Positions 51,556 to 62,690 of a stretch of DNA of 64,000 bases are shown here, in pieces (position 1 is the stretch's first letter; every line of letters begins with the position of its first letter). Source of the DNA: Coccinella septempunctata (lineage: Eukaryota; Arthropoda; Insecta; Coleoptera; Coccinellidae); contig NC_058192.1 of the NCBI RefSeq assembly GCF_907165205.1, positions 28,114,001-28,178,000 of the forward strand. Direction: 5' to 3'. The notes beneath the pieces are model-generated. The model was not told the DNA's origin. It searched no databases and saw only the letters and a program-made list of their open reading frames with translations. A program made the position numbers and the translations under genes.

Positions 51556-52673
51556 TAATGATCTGCAGTATTCTGAGTAAAATTGGAGTTCATTTAAGTG
51601 CATTCCTTTCATTTCACATTTCCGCCTTTGAAAATATTTAATTCTCAAATATTCAGTACATGCATTCCGATAGGCAGAGTTAATGTAAAAAACCGTTTAT
51701 CTGTGTTTAACGTTGTTTTTCTTGCATGCCGTTGAAGATTTCGACGTTTTTCTGATGTTGATATGCGATCAACCGTAGCTGACGACGTTTTTACTCTTGT
51801 CGCATTCTGGAATTTTCAGATTTCTAACGTGTGGAGGGATTTGCCTATAAAAGCAGATTTTACCCCACGACGGTCACTTTTACTTTTACTCTTTAGTCTC
51901 TTTTGTCACTTTAATTGTGTGCACGACAAGCCGTTCAGCGAATTTGGAATAAATTTTGTATAACGTAGTTGGTGCTCTTAGGAATTAATTTTTAGTTTTC
52001 GTTTGTTTTCCGCGAGTGCCTGAAATAAAAGAGGTAGGTCCCCGTCTTTACCGTTCACTTCTTCATTAGACCTACACCGGTTACTTCTTTGACACTGCTG
52101 TACTGTATCGCTTTCTATTACCTTTTGCCGTACTTTACCCTGTTTCCCTTCGCTATCAGTCTTGGTGCGTAATCCCCTGGGGTAGTGAAGTCCCGTCAAC
52201 CCCCCTGTTCGCGTTCTCGCGTCATAAGTGTTGAAATCGAAATCTATTCTTTTCTATCAGTCATGGTGCGTAAGCCCTTGGGGTAGAGAATAAGAGATAC
52301 CTCTCGTCGTCAGTGAAATCCCGTAGTTGCGCTAAAAATAGACCTTTTCTTCGATATCAGTCATGGAGCGTAGCCCTTGGGGTAGCGAATAAAAGTCTCG
52401 AATAGATCCTCCCTGGTTGTGTTTCTTTTCATTTCTGGAGAAATACTGTTGATTATATCCCGATACCGTATAGCAAGTCATTTCACTTCGCGAGGTCATC
52501 CTTAGTATCCATCTCGTCAGTTCTCGTTGGCGCATTTTATTGAACAAGGTTTGATTTTTCACTGTACCCGGTGTAAACTTTATAAAGTGCTCGTGACCGG
52601 ACCGAATTTCCCGAATGTATGTTTGCTGATCGATTCGCTCATATTTCATACCTACACATATTTCCGTTGTATA
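51556..52673 (+). other. LTR-like sequence L3, left part
   Basis: About 1.1 kb without coding signal, starting TGTAATGATCTGCAG at the B2 break. TATAAAAGCAG (51846-51856) followed by pyrimidine-rich sequence resembles an LTR promoter. Three repeats of about 100 bp begin ATCAGTC(A/T)TGG at about 52155, 52256 and 52355. It is interrupted by G2. The probable continuation is 61294-61432, ending before TGGCGCTCGAGA, a weak primer-site-like motif. A solo or deleted LTR is my best reading. Confidence 0.45.
52153..52400 (+). repeat. Three about 100-bp repeats in L3
   Basis: Landmark TATCAGTC(T/A)TGG(T/A)GCGTA, then CCC(C/T)TGGGGTAG, at 52155, 52256 and 52355. Spacing is near 100 bp and similarity is highest over the first 35-40 bp. 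Confidence 0.7.
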
Positions 52674-52955
52674 TGTAAGTTTGAATCTCGCGCCAAACTT
52701 CTGCTTCCGTTGATGTATGAACTGTCAAGGGGACAAAAGAGGAAAGGCTAAGTTCAATAACGGCTGCGATAATTGTGATCCAATATAATATTAGGTAAGA
52801 TTAAGGCTATCGAGAATTGCGTTGAATCAGGTTTGTTGATTTATTGTAAATATGTATGTACATTAGAATAATGTTTTGTTTATTACAGTTTCAACTGTGT
52901 CTGAATATAACCTTAAATGTTCACTTTACAAAGTCTCTGATTTCGAGACCATACA
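52674..52955 (+). repeat. G2 5' LTR
   Basis: 282 bp, starts TGTAAGTTTGAATCTCG, ends TTCGAGACCATACA. Shows several substitutions against the 3' copy, and lacks its CATCACCTG insertion near 61222. Confidence 0.9.
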
Positions 52956-53039
52956 ATTCAACAAAGCTAAATTCCATTTTGCATCTGAGGCGGGTCCTGA
53001 TGCCAAGAGCACTATAGGGTAAAAACTATACAGCTCATG

Positions 53040-54910
53040 GATCAACCAGAAGTTTTTCGATTCCCAAACGATAAACAGAGCAGCTTGCACCATAAGCAAC
53101 TTTTTGATACTAATGTGGTCAAAAATGTTGCAAAAAGTTAGAAAATTAGAAATAAATTTCGAAATGTGATGATCACTCTGGATGCGGAATTACAAGGTAT
53201 TTACATGGACGAAGAGGGAAATGTCGCATTCAACGATGAATATTAGAAAACCCAACTAAAACAGGTATGCAAGGAAAATCTACTAGATCTTTAGCGAAAG
53301 ATCTGGTCATAGAAAATTTTAATGGACAAAATTTCAAAGCGAGTACTTGGATTAGATTATTTGTTCAGGAATGTATTAGAGTGGGAATCACACAAGATAA
53401 ATATGCAGAAACTTTGAGGTTATTTTTGACAGATTCTGCTGTAAACTAGTTTAATGTTTTTATGAAACAAAATAGTTTGAACAATTCGGAATTATGGAAT
53501 AATACTTTCATAGAAACTTTCTCAATACAGTCGTGGGCAGATATAGCATACGCATATAATTTTAAGTACCGTAAAATGGGGTTACTTTGAACGGTTTTTT
53601 GTTTTGAATCTATATATCTCCAGTAAGGCAGTGAATGAAAAATTCCAAAAAAATATATGTTACGGGCGTCAGTTCGTCCTTTCTAATGACAAAAAAATGA
53701 GATCTCAAAACGATCAATAACATTTTTTTTTTTAATTAATTTGTGGCTGTTCAAAGTAACCCCGCAGTCGGGGTTACTTTGAAAGCATATAATGAAACCA
53801 TGCAATTTCAATGTAACTCCACAGATAAGGTTTCTTTGAACACTTCAAAACTAGAAACTTCTTGTTTTCGAAAGAAAAAAAAATTTATTCAACAGAAATA
53901 CACAATTTACATAAAACGAGGACGCTTCACGCAAAGACTTCTGTTTTGATTTTATTTCACTTAGAGCTTTCTCTAAGGCTTCTGGTGTAAAGTTGGCTTA
54001 TTTTCTTGCTCCAATTGTTCTTTTATAAGAGCGGACCATTTTCAGCAAGATAATAATAGAGCTGGGGCTTCATTGATCACGTGCTAGGGCTTCATTGAAC
54101 ACGGTTCAAAGTAACCCCGAAAATGATGTCTAACCTCATTGTTGTAATAAAAAATTCATACAAAAAAAGTAAGTTGAAATATTTCAAATTGTTTCAATAT
54201 AGCTCTGCTATGAAAATGTATTGTTGTAGCAAATATATTTTGTGAACATTTAGTGTGAATACTTACGGCTGCAGCAACAGAAGTTTGCACACCTTTTCGA
54301 ACGTTACTTTTTTAGATTAGAAATGAAATGCCGAGATTGCCTACTTCATAGAAATAAGTTTCATACCAGTGTTGACATACCATTCTTAAATGTGTGACGA
54401 ATTGAGTGGTGAAAACTAGATGTCGCTAAACCTAATGATTATTTCAATATGAGTCAATATAACGAAATTTATTTTTTGTTCAAAGTAGCCACGTGGTTCA
54501 GAGTAACCCCGTTTTACGGTATTTAAATGGATCTCTATTAGATTTTGCACTTAAGAAAAGAAATCTATTGATGGAAGTGGACGATGAGATCTCCCTAAAT
54601 TCTCAAATAAACTTAATTGTTATCAGTTTACCGAATCATATACAAAATAGAATAGAAAGAAAAACAATAGGAACAATAGAGTACTTAATGTCAAAATTAA
54701 AACAATTTGGTCACTTGAAAGATAGGAAAAAGAAAACAACAAAACAATACCTTCACATAAACAATGTTCAAATTGTGAAAAGTTGGGATTTCCTAACAGA
54801 TTCCACCCTGAAAATATGTGCAGATTAAAAGAACAAAAATCAAGTTACAAAAAAAATTATAATATTAAAGTAGTAAATAATGTAGATTTTGAAAATGCTA
54901 TAGCAAACTC
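53040..54910 (+). pseudogene. G2 Gag with CCHC knuckle, split by MITE M3
   Basis: TKTGMQGKSTRSLAKDLVIE, NFNGQNFKASTWIRLFVQEC, LRLFLTDSAVN, a stop, then FNVFMKQNSLNNSELWNN and IAYAYNFK. After M3 is removed it continues YLNGSLLDFALKKRNLLMEV, INLIVISLPNHIQNRI and, in a shifted frame, KQCSNCEKLGFPNRFHPENM with C, a CX2CX9HX4C knuckle. This is a typical gypsy/mag-like Gag. Stops and frameshifts make it inactive. Confidence 0.7.
53569..54519. mobile_element. MITE M3 (951 bp), Tc1/mariner-type
   Basis: Inverted ends CCGTAAAATGGGGTTACTTT and its complement AGTAACCCCGTTTTACGG. TA duplicated at 53567-53568 and 54520-54521. Removing the element and one TA restores the gag frame (YNFK joined to YLNG). 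Internal copies of the end motif GGGGTTACTTTGAA occur near 53770 and, inverted, near 54105. No transposase frame. Confidence 0.85.
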
Positions 54911-54929
54911 AGAGGAGGCAAAAAACGAA

Positions 54930-55810
54930 TGGATCCCCCACTTATTAGATTAAATGTATTGGTGAATGATAAACTGGCCGTGGGCCTGTACGACTCAGGG
55001 TCTAACATTTCACTAATAAATTATAAATTTTTAAATAAAATTAATATGCTCGAAAATATGATAAGTGTGGGAAGAAAAATATAGAAGGAGTACCAGGAAT
55101 AGCTCCAGTGACAATGGTCTATAAAAAAGAAGATGGAAAAAATCTCGTTTGTGCATAGACTTTTCAGATTTGAACAAAATACTTGTTCCTGAAAGTCAAC
55201 CGTACTAGAAATTGTAAATATTTCACAAAACTAGATGTTAATTCGGCGTTTTGGTCGATACCTATACGAGAAAAGGACAGGTACAAATTGGCTTTTGTAA
55301 CCCATCAAGGCCACTGGCAATGGAAATGCTTACCATTCGGTCTGAAAACCTCACCGCAATTTTTCAAAGGACATTATCTAGTATTTTAAGAAAGAATAAC
55401 CTAAGTGAATTTGCTGTAAACTATATAGATGTTATTTTAATTCATTCAGAGAACTATGAGGATCATTTGAAACATGTTGAATTAACTCTGCAAGCACTTC
55501 AAGACCAAGGTTTTGAATTAAATTCAGCAAAATGTGTATTTGCCAGTAGTGATTTACCTAGGTCATGAGATAAGTGGTAACTACATAAAACCAATGAATG
55601 ATAACCTCATTGCCATAAAAGAGTTTCCGGTACCACAAACCAGAAAACATATCAGACAATTTTTGGGGAAAATAAATTTTTATGTGGAATATATACCGAA
55701 CCATGCTATATTACTAGAACCTTTATCTAATTTATTAAGGAAAAAACATAGAGTTCAACTGGTCAGAAAAATGCCAGAGTAGTTTTCAAAAAGTAAGAGA
55801 TTATTTGTGC
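54930..55810 (+). pseudogene. G2 protease and reverse transcriptase
   Basis: Protease: LVNDKLAVGLYDSGSNISLI (DSG) near 54960-55010. RT: KYFTKLDVNSAFWSIPIREK (motif A Asp), HWQWKCLPFGLKTSPQFF, a frameshift, then VNYIDVILIHSENYEDHLKH. The catalytic pair of motif C is DV rather than DD (YIDVILI). Thumb: GHEISGNYIKPMNDN and TRKHIRQFLGKINFYVEYIP. It ends at ACTGGTCCAG (55811-55820), the target of LINE R. Confidence 0.8.
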
Positions 55811-56125
55811 ACTGGTCCAGGGGTGTAAGGGGGAAGGATGCGTTTTATAGCCTCTCCTCTCAAATGCCAACCTCACCTACTCGCGGTGCACCCTGTTCTT
55901 ACGAACGAGGCTCTGGCGACCGAACTCTGTTTCCCACAATCACCTAGCCTAAAAATTGGCTTGAGCAGGAAATGGCTCTTTGCGTTGCTTAAGTTACGTC
56001 TCAGACCTTGTCGTCTCAGGTTACCTGTGCCACAAGATAATCTAGTCGCAACCGCAACCAAAGTTGTACTGACAGCGTTACCAGTGCAGCCTTATAACAC
56101 CTTCTAACGCAGCTCCTACAAAAAG

Positions 56126-57643
56126 ATGGATCAGTCGAACAGGACAAAATTTGTATCCGGAGGTAAAATACCCTCCCATTCGGATCTCCGGGGGAGGGTG
56201 CCTGAGCGAGTGAATCATCGTACAACAACCAATGAAAAGTACATAGCTTTTGCAGCATGGAACGTCAGAACCTTGCTAGACAACCCCAAGGCCGACCGAC
56301 CAGAGAGGCGTACTGCCCTAATCGATAAGGAACTGCGACGAACATCCATTGCAATAGTTGCCTTAAGCGAGACACGCTTCTCGGGCGAAGGTAGCTTGGT
56401 AGAACATGCTTATACTTTTTTCTGGAAGGGCTTGCCAGAAGGCCAAATCAGACAACATGGTGTAGGCTTTGCCATTAGAAACGACCTGGCCGCCAAACTA
56501 ACCGAAAATCCAGTTGGCATCTCAGAATGTTTAATGACCCTACGCTTTCCTGCAGCAAACAACACGTTTGTGAACATCATTGCAGTATACGCACCCACTT
56601 TGAACTCCTCTGACAACTCAAAGGACACTTTTTACGAATCACTCGTTGCTACATTAAGTAGAATCCCAAAACGGGAACGAATTATCCTCCTTGGAGACTT
56701 CAACGCTAGAGTGGGCAGATGTCGAGACTCAGAACTATGGCCAGGAATAATAGGGAAAAACGGCACAGATAGCATTGATTCGAACGGAGAACGTCTGCTG
56801 GCTCTTTGTGCAGAACACAATCTTTGTATAACGAACACCTTCTTTATTACGAGACCCAATTCAAGGGGGACCTGGCGCCACCCGCGCTCAGGGCATTGGC
56901 ATACTCTTGACTATGTCATCGTGAGAAGACAAGATCTCAAAGAAGTGTTGGTCACTAAACCCAGAGCAGATCTGGAGTGCTGGACTGATCATAGGCTGGT
57001 TATCTCGAGAATGAAGATCTCAATGCTCCCAAAATACCAACGCAGGCCAAAATTACTAAGAGAGCGCCTTCAAATCTCCAAACTACAAAACCCTTCTACA
57101 AAGGAAAGCTTCACAGCTGCCGTCAAAGAAAGCCTAACACCACCGGATTATGACGACGACATTGAGAGTCATTGGCTTCGCTTCGAATCATCTCTAACAA
57201 ATTCAGCGAAAGAAATACTGGGCACAGAACGCTCCCGAAAATCCCCAGACTGGTTCGCCGACAAAGAAACTCATATCGCACCCCTTCTGGAGGCAAAACA
57301 CAAAGCGATGAAAACAGCAATTAACAAGCCTGGCGATTTTGCAGCCCAAAAATGTTTTAATAACATAAAACGCGAGGTCCGTCAAGAAATAAGAAAAATC
57401 AAGGACAGCTGGTGGAAAGAAAAAGCTAGGGAAATACAAGCTCACGCCGATAACCATGATTACAGGCGTTTTTTCGAAGCTATTAAAACTGTTTATGGTC
57501 CAAGCAGAAAAGCTAACTTTCCTATAAGAGATGCTAATGGAGCTATTCTAACTGATGATAGAAAAATTCTCGAAAGATGGAAGGAGCATTACTCACAGGT
57601 CTTGAATCAAAATAACGACTCGGAAGTGCGATTAGAAATATGA
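56126..57643 (+). pseudogene. LINE R endonuclease and RT N-terminus
   Basis: 505 residues, start MDQSNRTKFVSGGKIPS. Endonuclease: AAWNVRTLLDNPKADRPERR, IAIVALSETRFSGEG, RIILLGDFNARVG, HTLDYVIVRRQ and CWTDHRLVISRM (catalytic DFN and DH). Then comes the linker with KSPDWFADKETHIAPLLEAK and IRDANGAILTDDRKILERWK. A single TGA (57641-57643) ends it; the same frame resumes at once, so this is one nonsense mutation. Databases often call this family craniofacial development protein 2-like, which is a mislabel of the retroelement. Confidence 0.85.
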
Positions 57644-59249
57644 AAAATGTCACCTGGTCTAATCGGCATTCCAGCGGAGATATTCAAAGCCTTGGATGAA
57701 GACATTGTCAATAGTCTCCTAACACTATTCCGCAAGATCTGGGAACAGGGAGATGTGCCACAAGACTTCAGAGACGCTTTAGTTATCAACCTCTATAAGA
57801 ACAAAGGCGATACGTCGAATTGCAACAACTACTAATTCTCTCGAAGATTATGGCTAATCGTCTGGTTCCACTCTTAGAAAAACTATTGCCTGAACCCCAG
57901 TGCGGCTTTCTACCAAATCGAGGTACGGTGGACCTAATTTTCACACTGCGACAGCTGCAAGAGAAGGCCCGTGAACAACAATCAAGGATCTTTACAGCCT
58001 TCATAGATCTAAGTAAGGCATTCGATTTGGTGAACCGGAGAGCGCTTTGGAAAATCATGGCACGTCTTGGAGTACCAGAAAAATTCTTAGCAGTGTGTAA
58101 AAGCCTTCATACCAACAACACCGCTAGAATACAGCATAATGGTTCTACAACCGACCATTTCTCAACCAGCTCTGGAATAAAACAAGGCTGCGTATTAGCG
58201 CCTCTCCTGTTCAATATTTTCGCCATAGCTGTGTCGATAATTGCTGACATGAGTATGCCCGTAAGAGGTGTTGGGATAAGATTCAGATTTGATGGAGGCC
58301 TGTTTAACCTGAAGCGCCTCAGAGCAAAAACTAGTACCAAGTTTATCACTGAACTTCAATATGCAGACGACTGTTCACTTATCGCTAACAGCTCGGAGGA
58401 TCTACAGATAATGTTGGACACCTATAAACATATATACGAAGCTTTAGGCCTTAGATTCAATATCGACAAAACCAAAATCCTGGTTAGTCCGCCAGAAAGC
58501 CTTCAAACAGCTATCAGTCTGGAGAATGAAACTTTTTAACAGGTCGGGCAGTTCAAATACTTGAGAAGCTTCATAAATACTAGGGCTAACCTTGACACGG
58601 AAATACACAACCGTATCAATTCGGCATCACGGGCATTCTGGAAGCTAAAGGAGAGAGTGTTTCAAAATCACGACCTCAATCTGAAGACCAAGACAGCTGT
58701 TTACAAAGCAGTGGTCCTCCCAACGCTCCTCTACGGAAGCGAAAGCTGGACGCCCTACAGGCGACATATTAAACAGCTCGAACAAACGCAACAACGTCAT
58801 CTAAGACAGATAATGCACATGAGATGGTTCCACAAAGTTTCGAATGCAGAAGTCTTGCAACGCGCGAGTTGTACAATAATTGAGACTCAAGTAACGAGAG
58901 CCCGACTCAGATGGAGCGGCCACATTCTGAGGATGCAAGACACAAGACTCCCAAACTAGCTCTATATGGCGAATTCACTGAGGGAGCCCGGAAACCAGGA
59001 GGCCAGTACAAGCGGTTTAAGGATACACTACCTCAATCCCTAAAATTAGTTAATGCCAATCATAACTGGGAACAACTAGCGTTATACAGGTCACAGTGGA
59101 GGTCTTTAATACACAGTTGTAATGGAGATTCGAGAAGGATACAGCGGCGGCCAGATCTGGTTGGTGACTATCCATGCCCGGAGTGTGGTAGGATGTGTAG
59201 GTCACGGTTGTGTCTCTACAGTCACAGGAGAGCACAGAGTCGCAATTAG
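57644..59249 (+). pseudogene. LINE R reverse transcriptase and C-terminal zinc finger
   Basis: SPGLIGIPAEIFKALDEDIV, a frameshift near 57830, ANRLVPLLEKLLPEPQCGFL, motif A FTAFIDLSKAFDLVN, motif B SGIKQGCVLAPLLFNIFAIA and motif C LQYADDCSLIAN (YADD intact). A stop lies at 58537-58539, then LRSFINTRANLDTEIHNRIN. The C-terminus YPCPECGRMCRSRLCLYSHR is a C2H2 finger found at the end of this LINE group. Confidence 0.85.
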
Positions 59250-59382
59250 CCCTGAAAAATTATAAGTCTGTTAGCACCTTTTTTTTCCTTTCTTTTTCTT
59301 TTCTTTTTGTTTTTTCCCTTTTTCGTCTTTTTGTAGATTCATTCCTGGCAACGGGATACAGCAATGAATGAATGAATGAATG

Positions 59383-59865
59383 ACTGGTCCAGCATTGACT
59401 ATATTTGATCCTGAAGACCCAATCTATATTTTAACTGATGCGAGTATGGATGGAGTTGGGGCAGTGGTGAAACAACCTCAAGAAAATGAGGATTTAAAAC
59501 CAGTATGTTTTTTCTCAAGAAAATTAAATAACTCACAAAAAACAAAACAGCAATATAATAATAATATTGAATGTCTAGCTATCAAAGAAGCCATCTTTTA
59601 TTGGCAATATTATTTAATAGGAAAAAAATTTGTTATATTCACAGACCACAAACCCTTAGAAAATTTTAATGTTAAGAAAAGTAAAGATCCAGAACTAATT
59701 CACTTACTTAATTATATATCACAATTTGAATTTGACATAGTATATAATCCAGGAGCAGAGAATCTAGAAGCAGATTGCTTATCTAGAAATCCTGTACTAG
59801 AACCAAGAAGAAAATTCAATAATAAAAATAGCAAATTTATAACAATTAAAAGATATAAAAAATAA
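59383..59865 (+). pseudogene. G2 RNase H domain
   Basis: Resumes after LINE R: TGPALTIFDPEDPIYILTDA, SMDGVGAVVKQPQENEDLKP, CFFSRKLNNSQKTKQQYNNN, IECLAIKEAIFYWQYYLIGK, FVIFTDHKPL and GAENLEADCLSRNP. The D, E, D, D residues of the RNase H (TDAS, ECLA, TDHKPL, ADCLSR) are intact. Confidence 0.9.
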
Positions 59866-59899
59866 CCAAAGAAATTCACAAGTAGATAACAAGTGCAAT

Positions 59900-60955
59900 A
59901 TTAAAAATGATATCATATATAAAACGCTAAATAACAGAGAAAAAATATGGTTAACAGAAGACTTTGGAAAATCTTTGGTACAAAAGGTTCATAAAAATCA
60001 AGGACATATTGAAACCAAACAATTAATTCTGGTTATATGTCATAAGTTTTATTTTAAAAACATGTATGAACATATCAAGTTCACATGTCGTTATTGTGAA
60101 GTTTGTAAAAAAAATAAAACCAGAATTGGCTGTTTCAAAGCACCTTTATCTCAATTAGGCCCGGCAAAGGAACCTTTTGAAATTGTCCCATTGGATACTA
60201 GGATAGGATAGGAGGTTTAAAAGGAAAAAGCACTAAAATATATATGCATTTAATAGTGGACCATTTTACGAGATTCGCTTTCATAAGCACATCAAAAACA
60301 GAAGTTGCTAAGGATTTTATAAATTTAATTAAAAAGTTAGAACAACATGGGAAAATTAAAACAATAGTAACAGACCAATACTCTGGCATAAATTCGACTC
60401 AGTTTGAAAATTATGTTAATGGTCAAGAAATAAATTTGATATTTACAGCAAGCGACTGTGCATTTTCTAATGGTCTAAATGAAAGAACAAATCTAACATT
60501 AATTAATAGAATGAGATGCAAGATATTTGAAAATAAAAATAAATCATGGCCAGTAGTAGCCGAGGAGTGTATAAAAGATTATAAGAACACAATTCACAGT
60601 TCTACCGGTTATACTCCGAATTACTTGTTAACCGGAAAAGAAAGTTCCATTCTACCGGAGACATTAGAATTAAACAATAAAGAGAATTGGGAAATTAATA
60701 AGGGAATAGCATTTGAAAATTCTTAGGAAATACATTTACAAAACAAAAAAATTTACGATGAAAATACGAAAAAAAATAGAATATAAAGTAGGAGATTTAG
60801 TGTATGTTCAGAACAAAAACAAACTGAGCAGATATAAACTGGATACTATCAGAGTAGGACCATTCAGAATCAAAGCAAAAATTTCTGATGTAATATATGG
60901 TATTGCTAGTAGATCTAGAAAGAGCGATAGCCTATTTCATGCTAGTAAATAAGTC
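59900..60955 (+). pseudogene. G2 integrase
   Basis: Zinc-binding part: VHKNQGHIETKQLILVICHK, FTCRYCEVCKKNKTR (HHCC). Catalytic core: VPLDTRIG with a stop and small frameshift at 60210, MHLIVDHFTRFAFISTSKTE, KTIVTDQYSGINSTQFENYV, FSNGLNERTNLTLINRMRC (second Asp and Glu of the DDE triad) and HSSTGYTPNYLLTG. A C-terminal frame (60713-60952) has YKVGDLVYVQNKNKLSRYKL and VGPFRIKAKISDV, the GPF-type end. The polypurine tract follows. Confidence 0.85.
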
Positions 60956-60999
60956 CCATATACAGGGTGAATGACTTATTACTTCCCAAAAAGGGGGGA

Positions 61000-61289
61000 T
61001 GTAAGTTTGAATCTCGCGCCAAACTTTTGCTTCCGTTGATGTATGAACTGTCAAGAGTACAAAAGAGGAAAGGCTAAGTTTAATAACGGCTGCGATAATT
61101 GTGATCCAATATAATATTAAGTAATATTAAGGCTATCGACAATTGTGTTGAATCAGGTTTGTTGATTTATTGTAAATATGTATGTAAATTAGAATAATGT
61201 TTTGTTTATAACAGTTTTCACTGCATCACCTGTATCTGAATATAACCTTAATATTCACTTTACAAAGTCTCTGATTTCGAGACCTTACA
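61000..61289 (+). repeat. G2 3' LTR
   Basis: 290 bp, starts TGTAAGTTTGAATCTCG, ends TTCGAGACCTTACA. Roughly 93-95 percent identical to the 5' LTR by eye, so G2 is older than G1. Confidence 0.9.
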
Positions 61290-61293
61290 TATA

Positions 61294-61432
61294 TATAATC
61301 AATTTCCGAAGGTGTGAATAAACTGGTACATAATTTGATTTTGTCAACTTCGTTATCGCTACCACCCTAGATAACAGCGAACTCTGTCTCCGCCTAGCAG
61401 CTACTCTGGTAGGCTTGCTATTCTTCCTAGTG
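61294..61432 (+). other. Probable right part of LTR-like L3
   Basis: Non-coding sequence after G2 up to AGAATAAC at 61432, followed by TGGCGCTCGAGA. Before the G2 insertion it would have been continuous with 52673. The LTR end and target duplication cannot be defined. Confidence 0.35.
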
Positions 61433-61449
61433 AAAAGAATAACTGGCGC

Positions 61450-61986
61450 TCGAGATAAGTTTTCCCAGAGGAAACCACGTCACGTTACAAGAGCGAACGA
61501 CTTTCCTCCAATAAGTCTTTCCTCGTTTCTAACCAAGAAGCTGGAGAGATTGGTAGAAAGATATAATATATCAGGGATGGTGCGTTACAGGCGTACCCAT
61601 TACACCCCTGCCAGCATGCTTACCAAATAGGCAAATCAGTAGATTTTGCTTTTCACTCGGTGGATAACTGCATTGAGGACGGACTACATCACAAAGAATG
61701 GACACTGCCTCTATTCCTGGATATAGAGGGTGCATTCAACAACAATGCGTTTGGCGCGATGCAATCTGCGTTGTCCAAACATGGCGTGGAACCGACACTT
61801 TGTCGTTGGGAGAGGTCTCTGCTGAGGGATCGCAGCATAACTGCTCGACTAGGCGGCTCGACAATCTGGGGCTCACCGGGAAGGGGATGTCCGCAGGGAG
61901 GTGTTTTATCACGCCTAGTGTGGAATCTTGTCCTGAATGGGCTCCTGGTCAAGCATTTTACGATCGAGAGTACCTGTTTGTTTTGA
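61450..61986 (+). pseudogene. B3: I/LOA-like LINE RT palm fragment
   Basis: Frame pieces: RANDFPPISLSSFLTKKLER (equal to B1 NDFRPISLSSFLTKTLER), a stop at 61628-61630, LFLDIEGAFNN (motif A), SKHGVEPTLCRWERSLLRDR, GCPQGGVLSRLVWNLVLNGL (motif B). It breaks at VKHFTIES before motif C. It begins about 56 bp downstream of where B2 ends in B1 coordinates, so B2 and B3 are probably one insertion split by L3/G2. Confidence 0.8.
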
Positions 61987-62169
61987 AAAGACCCAGAAAA
62001 TGTATTTCCTAATGCACCCATTCCATTAATTTTGTTGGATGGCCATTTTAAATTTTGGAAAAAAAAGAGGAACTTGCGCTCCATCGTAAAAAAAAATCGA
62101 TTCATTTTCATCGTTGGAGGTGGTTTTTCCGAGTACATTCTGATACATTCCCAACAAACACTGAAATCC
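61987..62169. other. No recognisable feature
   Basis: AT-rich sequence with homopurine runs between B3 and the minisatellite. I see no gene or repeat in it. Confidence 0.4.
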
Positions 62170-62690
62170 AGTCACTGTACAAAAACTGTATTTCATTGCT
62201 TCAATTGACTGCAGTGACGGTAATGCAATAACTGCACCAAAAAAGACCGTATATGTCCCGGTGGACTGTGCAGTTACTATACAGTACAAACTGCATTTGA
62301 CATACAGCCACAGCTGCACTTCAAAAACAGCGATGGTATTGCAATCACTGTACAGCAAGCTGCACTTCAAATGCAGCAGTGACGTGCTAAAACTGTACAG
62401 CAAGTTGTACTTTAAATGCAGAAGTCACTATGCAAAGACTGTACAGTAAACTGCACTTTAAATGCAGTGGTCACTGTACAAAAACTGTACAGCAAGCTAC
62501 ACTTCAAATGCAGCAGTTAAGTGCAAAAACTGTACAGCTAGCTGTATTTTATATGCAGTTTGGTCACTGTGCAAAAACTGTTCAGCAAGCTGTATTTTAT
62601 ATACGATAGACACTGTGCTCAAACTGTACAGTAAGCTGCACTTTAAATGTAGCTGTCACTGTGTAAAAACTATATCGAAACTTGCAATTA
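62170..62690 (+). repeat. Minisatellite, about 45-50-bp unit with hairpin
   Basis: Seven or more units aligned on ACTGTACAGCAAGCTGCACTT (starts near 62346, 62389, 62438, 62483, 62528, 62577 and 62618), with more diverged units upstream from 62170. Each has the palindrome CTGTACAG and a short inverted pair such as GCTGCA(CTTCAAA)TGCAGC. Unit length varies from 43 to 50 bp. Confidence 0.8.

Larger units (their letters stand above)
55821..59382 (+). mobile_element. R: RTE-like LINE inserted in G2
   Basis: Flanked by an exact 10-bp repeat ACTGGTCCAG (55811-55820, 59383-59392). It starts GGGTGTAAGGGGG, has about 300 bp of 5' sequence, one polyprotein (endonuclease plus RT) and a very short 3' UTR, ending in (ATGA)n (59363-59382). 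The AC-free short tail with a simple tetranucleotide repeat fits RTE-type elements. It is nearly full length with three lesions. Confidence 0.85.
52674..61289 (+). mobile_element. G2: degenerate Ty3/gypsy LTR retrotransposon
   Basis: LTRs 52674-52955 and 61000-61289, both TGTAAG...TACA. Target repeat TATA (52670-52673, 61290-61293). Polypurine AAAAAGGGGGGA (60988-60999) abuts the 3' LTR. The order Gag, protease, RT, RNase H, integrase is the gypsy order. It is interrupted by MITE M3 in gag and by LINE R between RT and RNase H. Frames are broken, so it is not autonomous. Net length is about 4.1 kb. Confidence 0.85.

Noticed and set aside
56126..57643. Host craniofacial development protein 2-like gene
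   Set aside because: The endonuclease-RT frame, the (ATGA)n tail and the 10-bp target duplication show that it is an RTE-type LINE.
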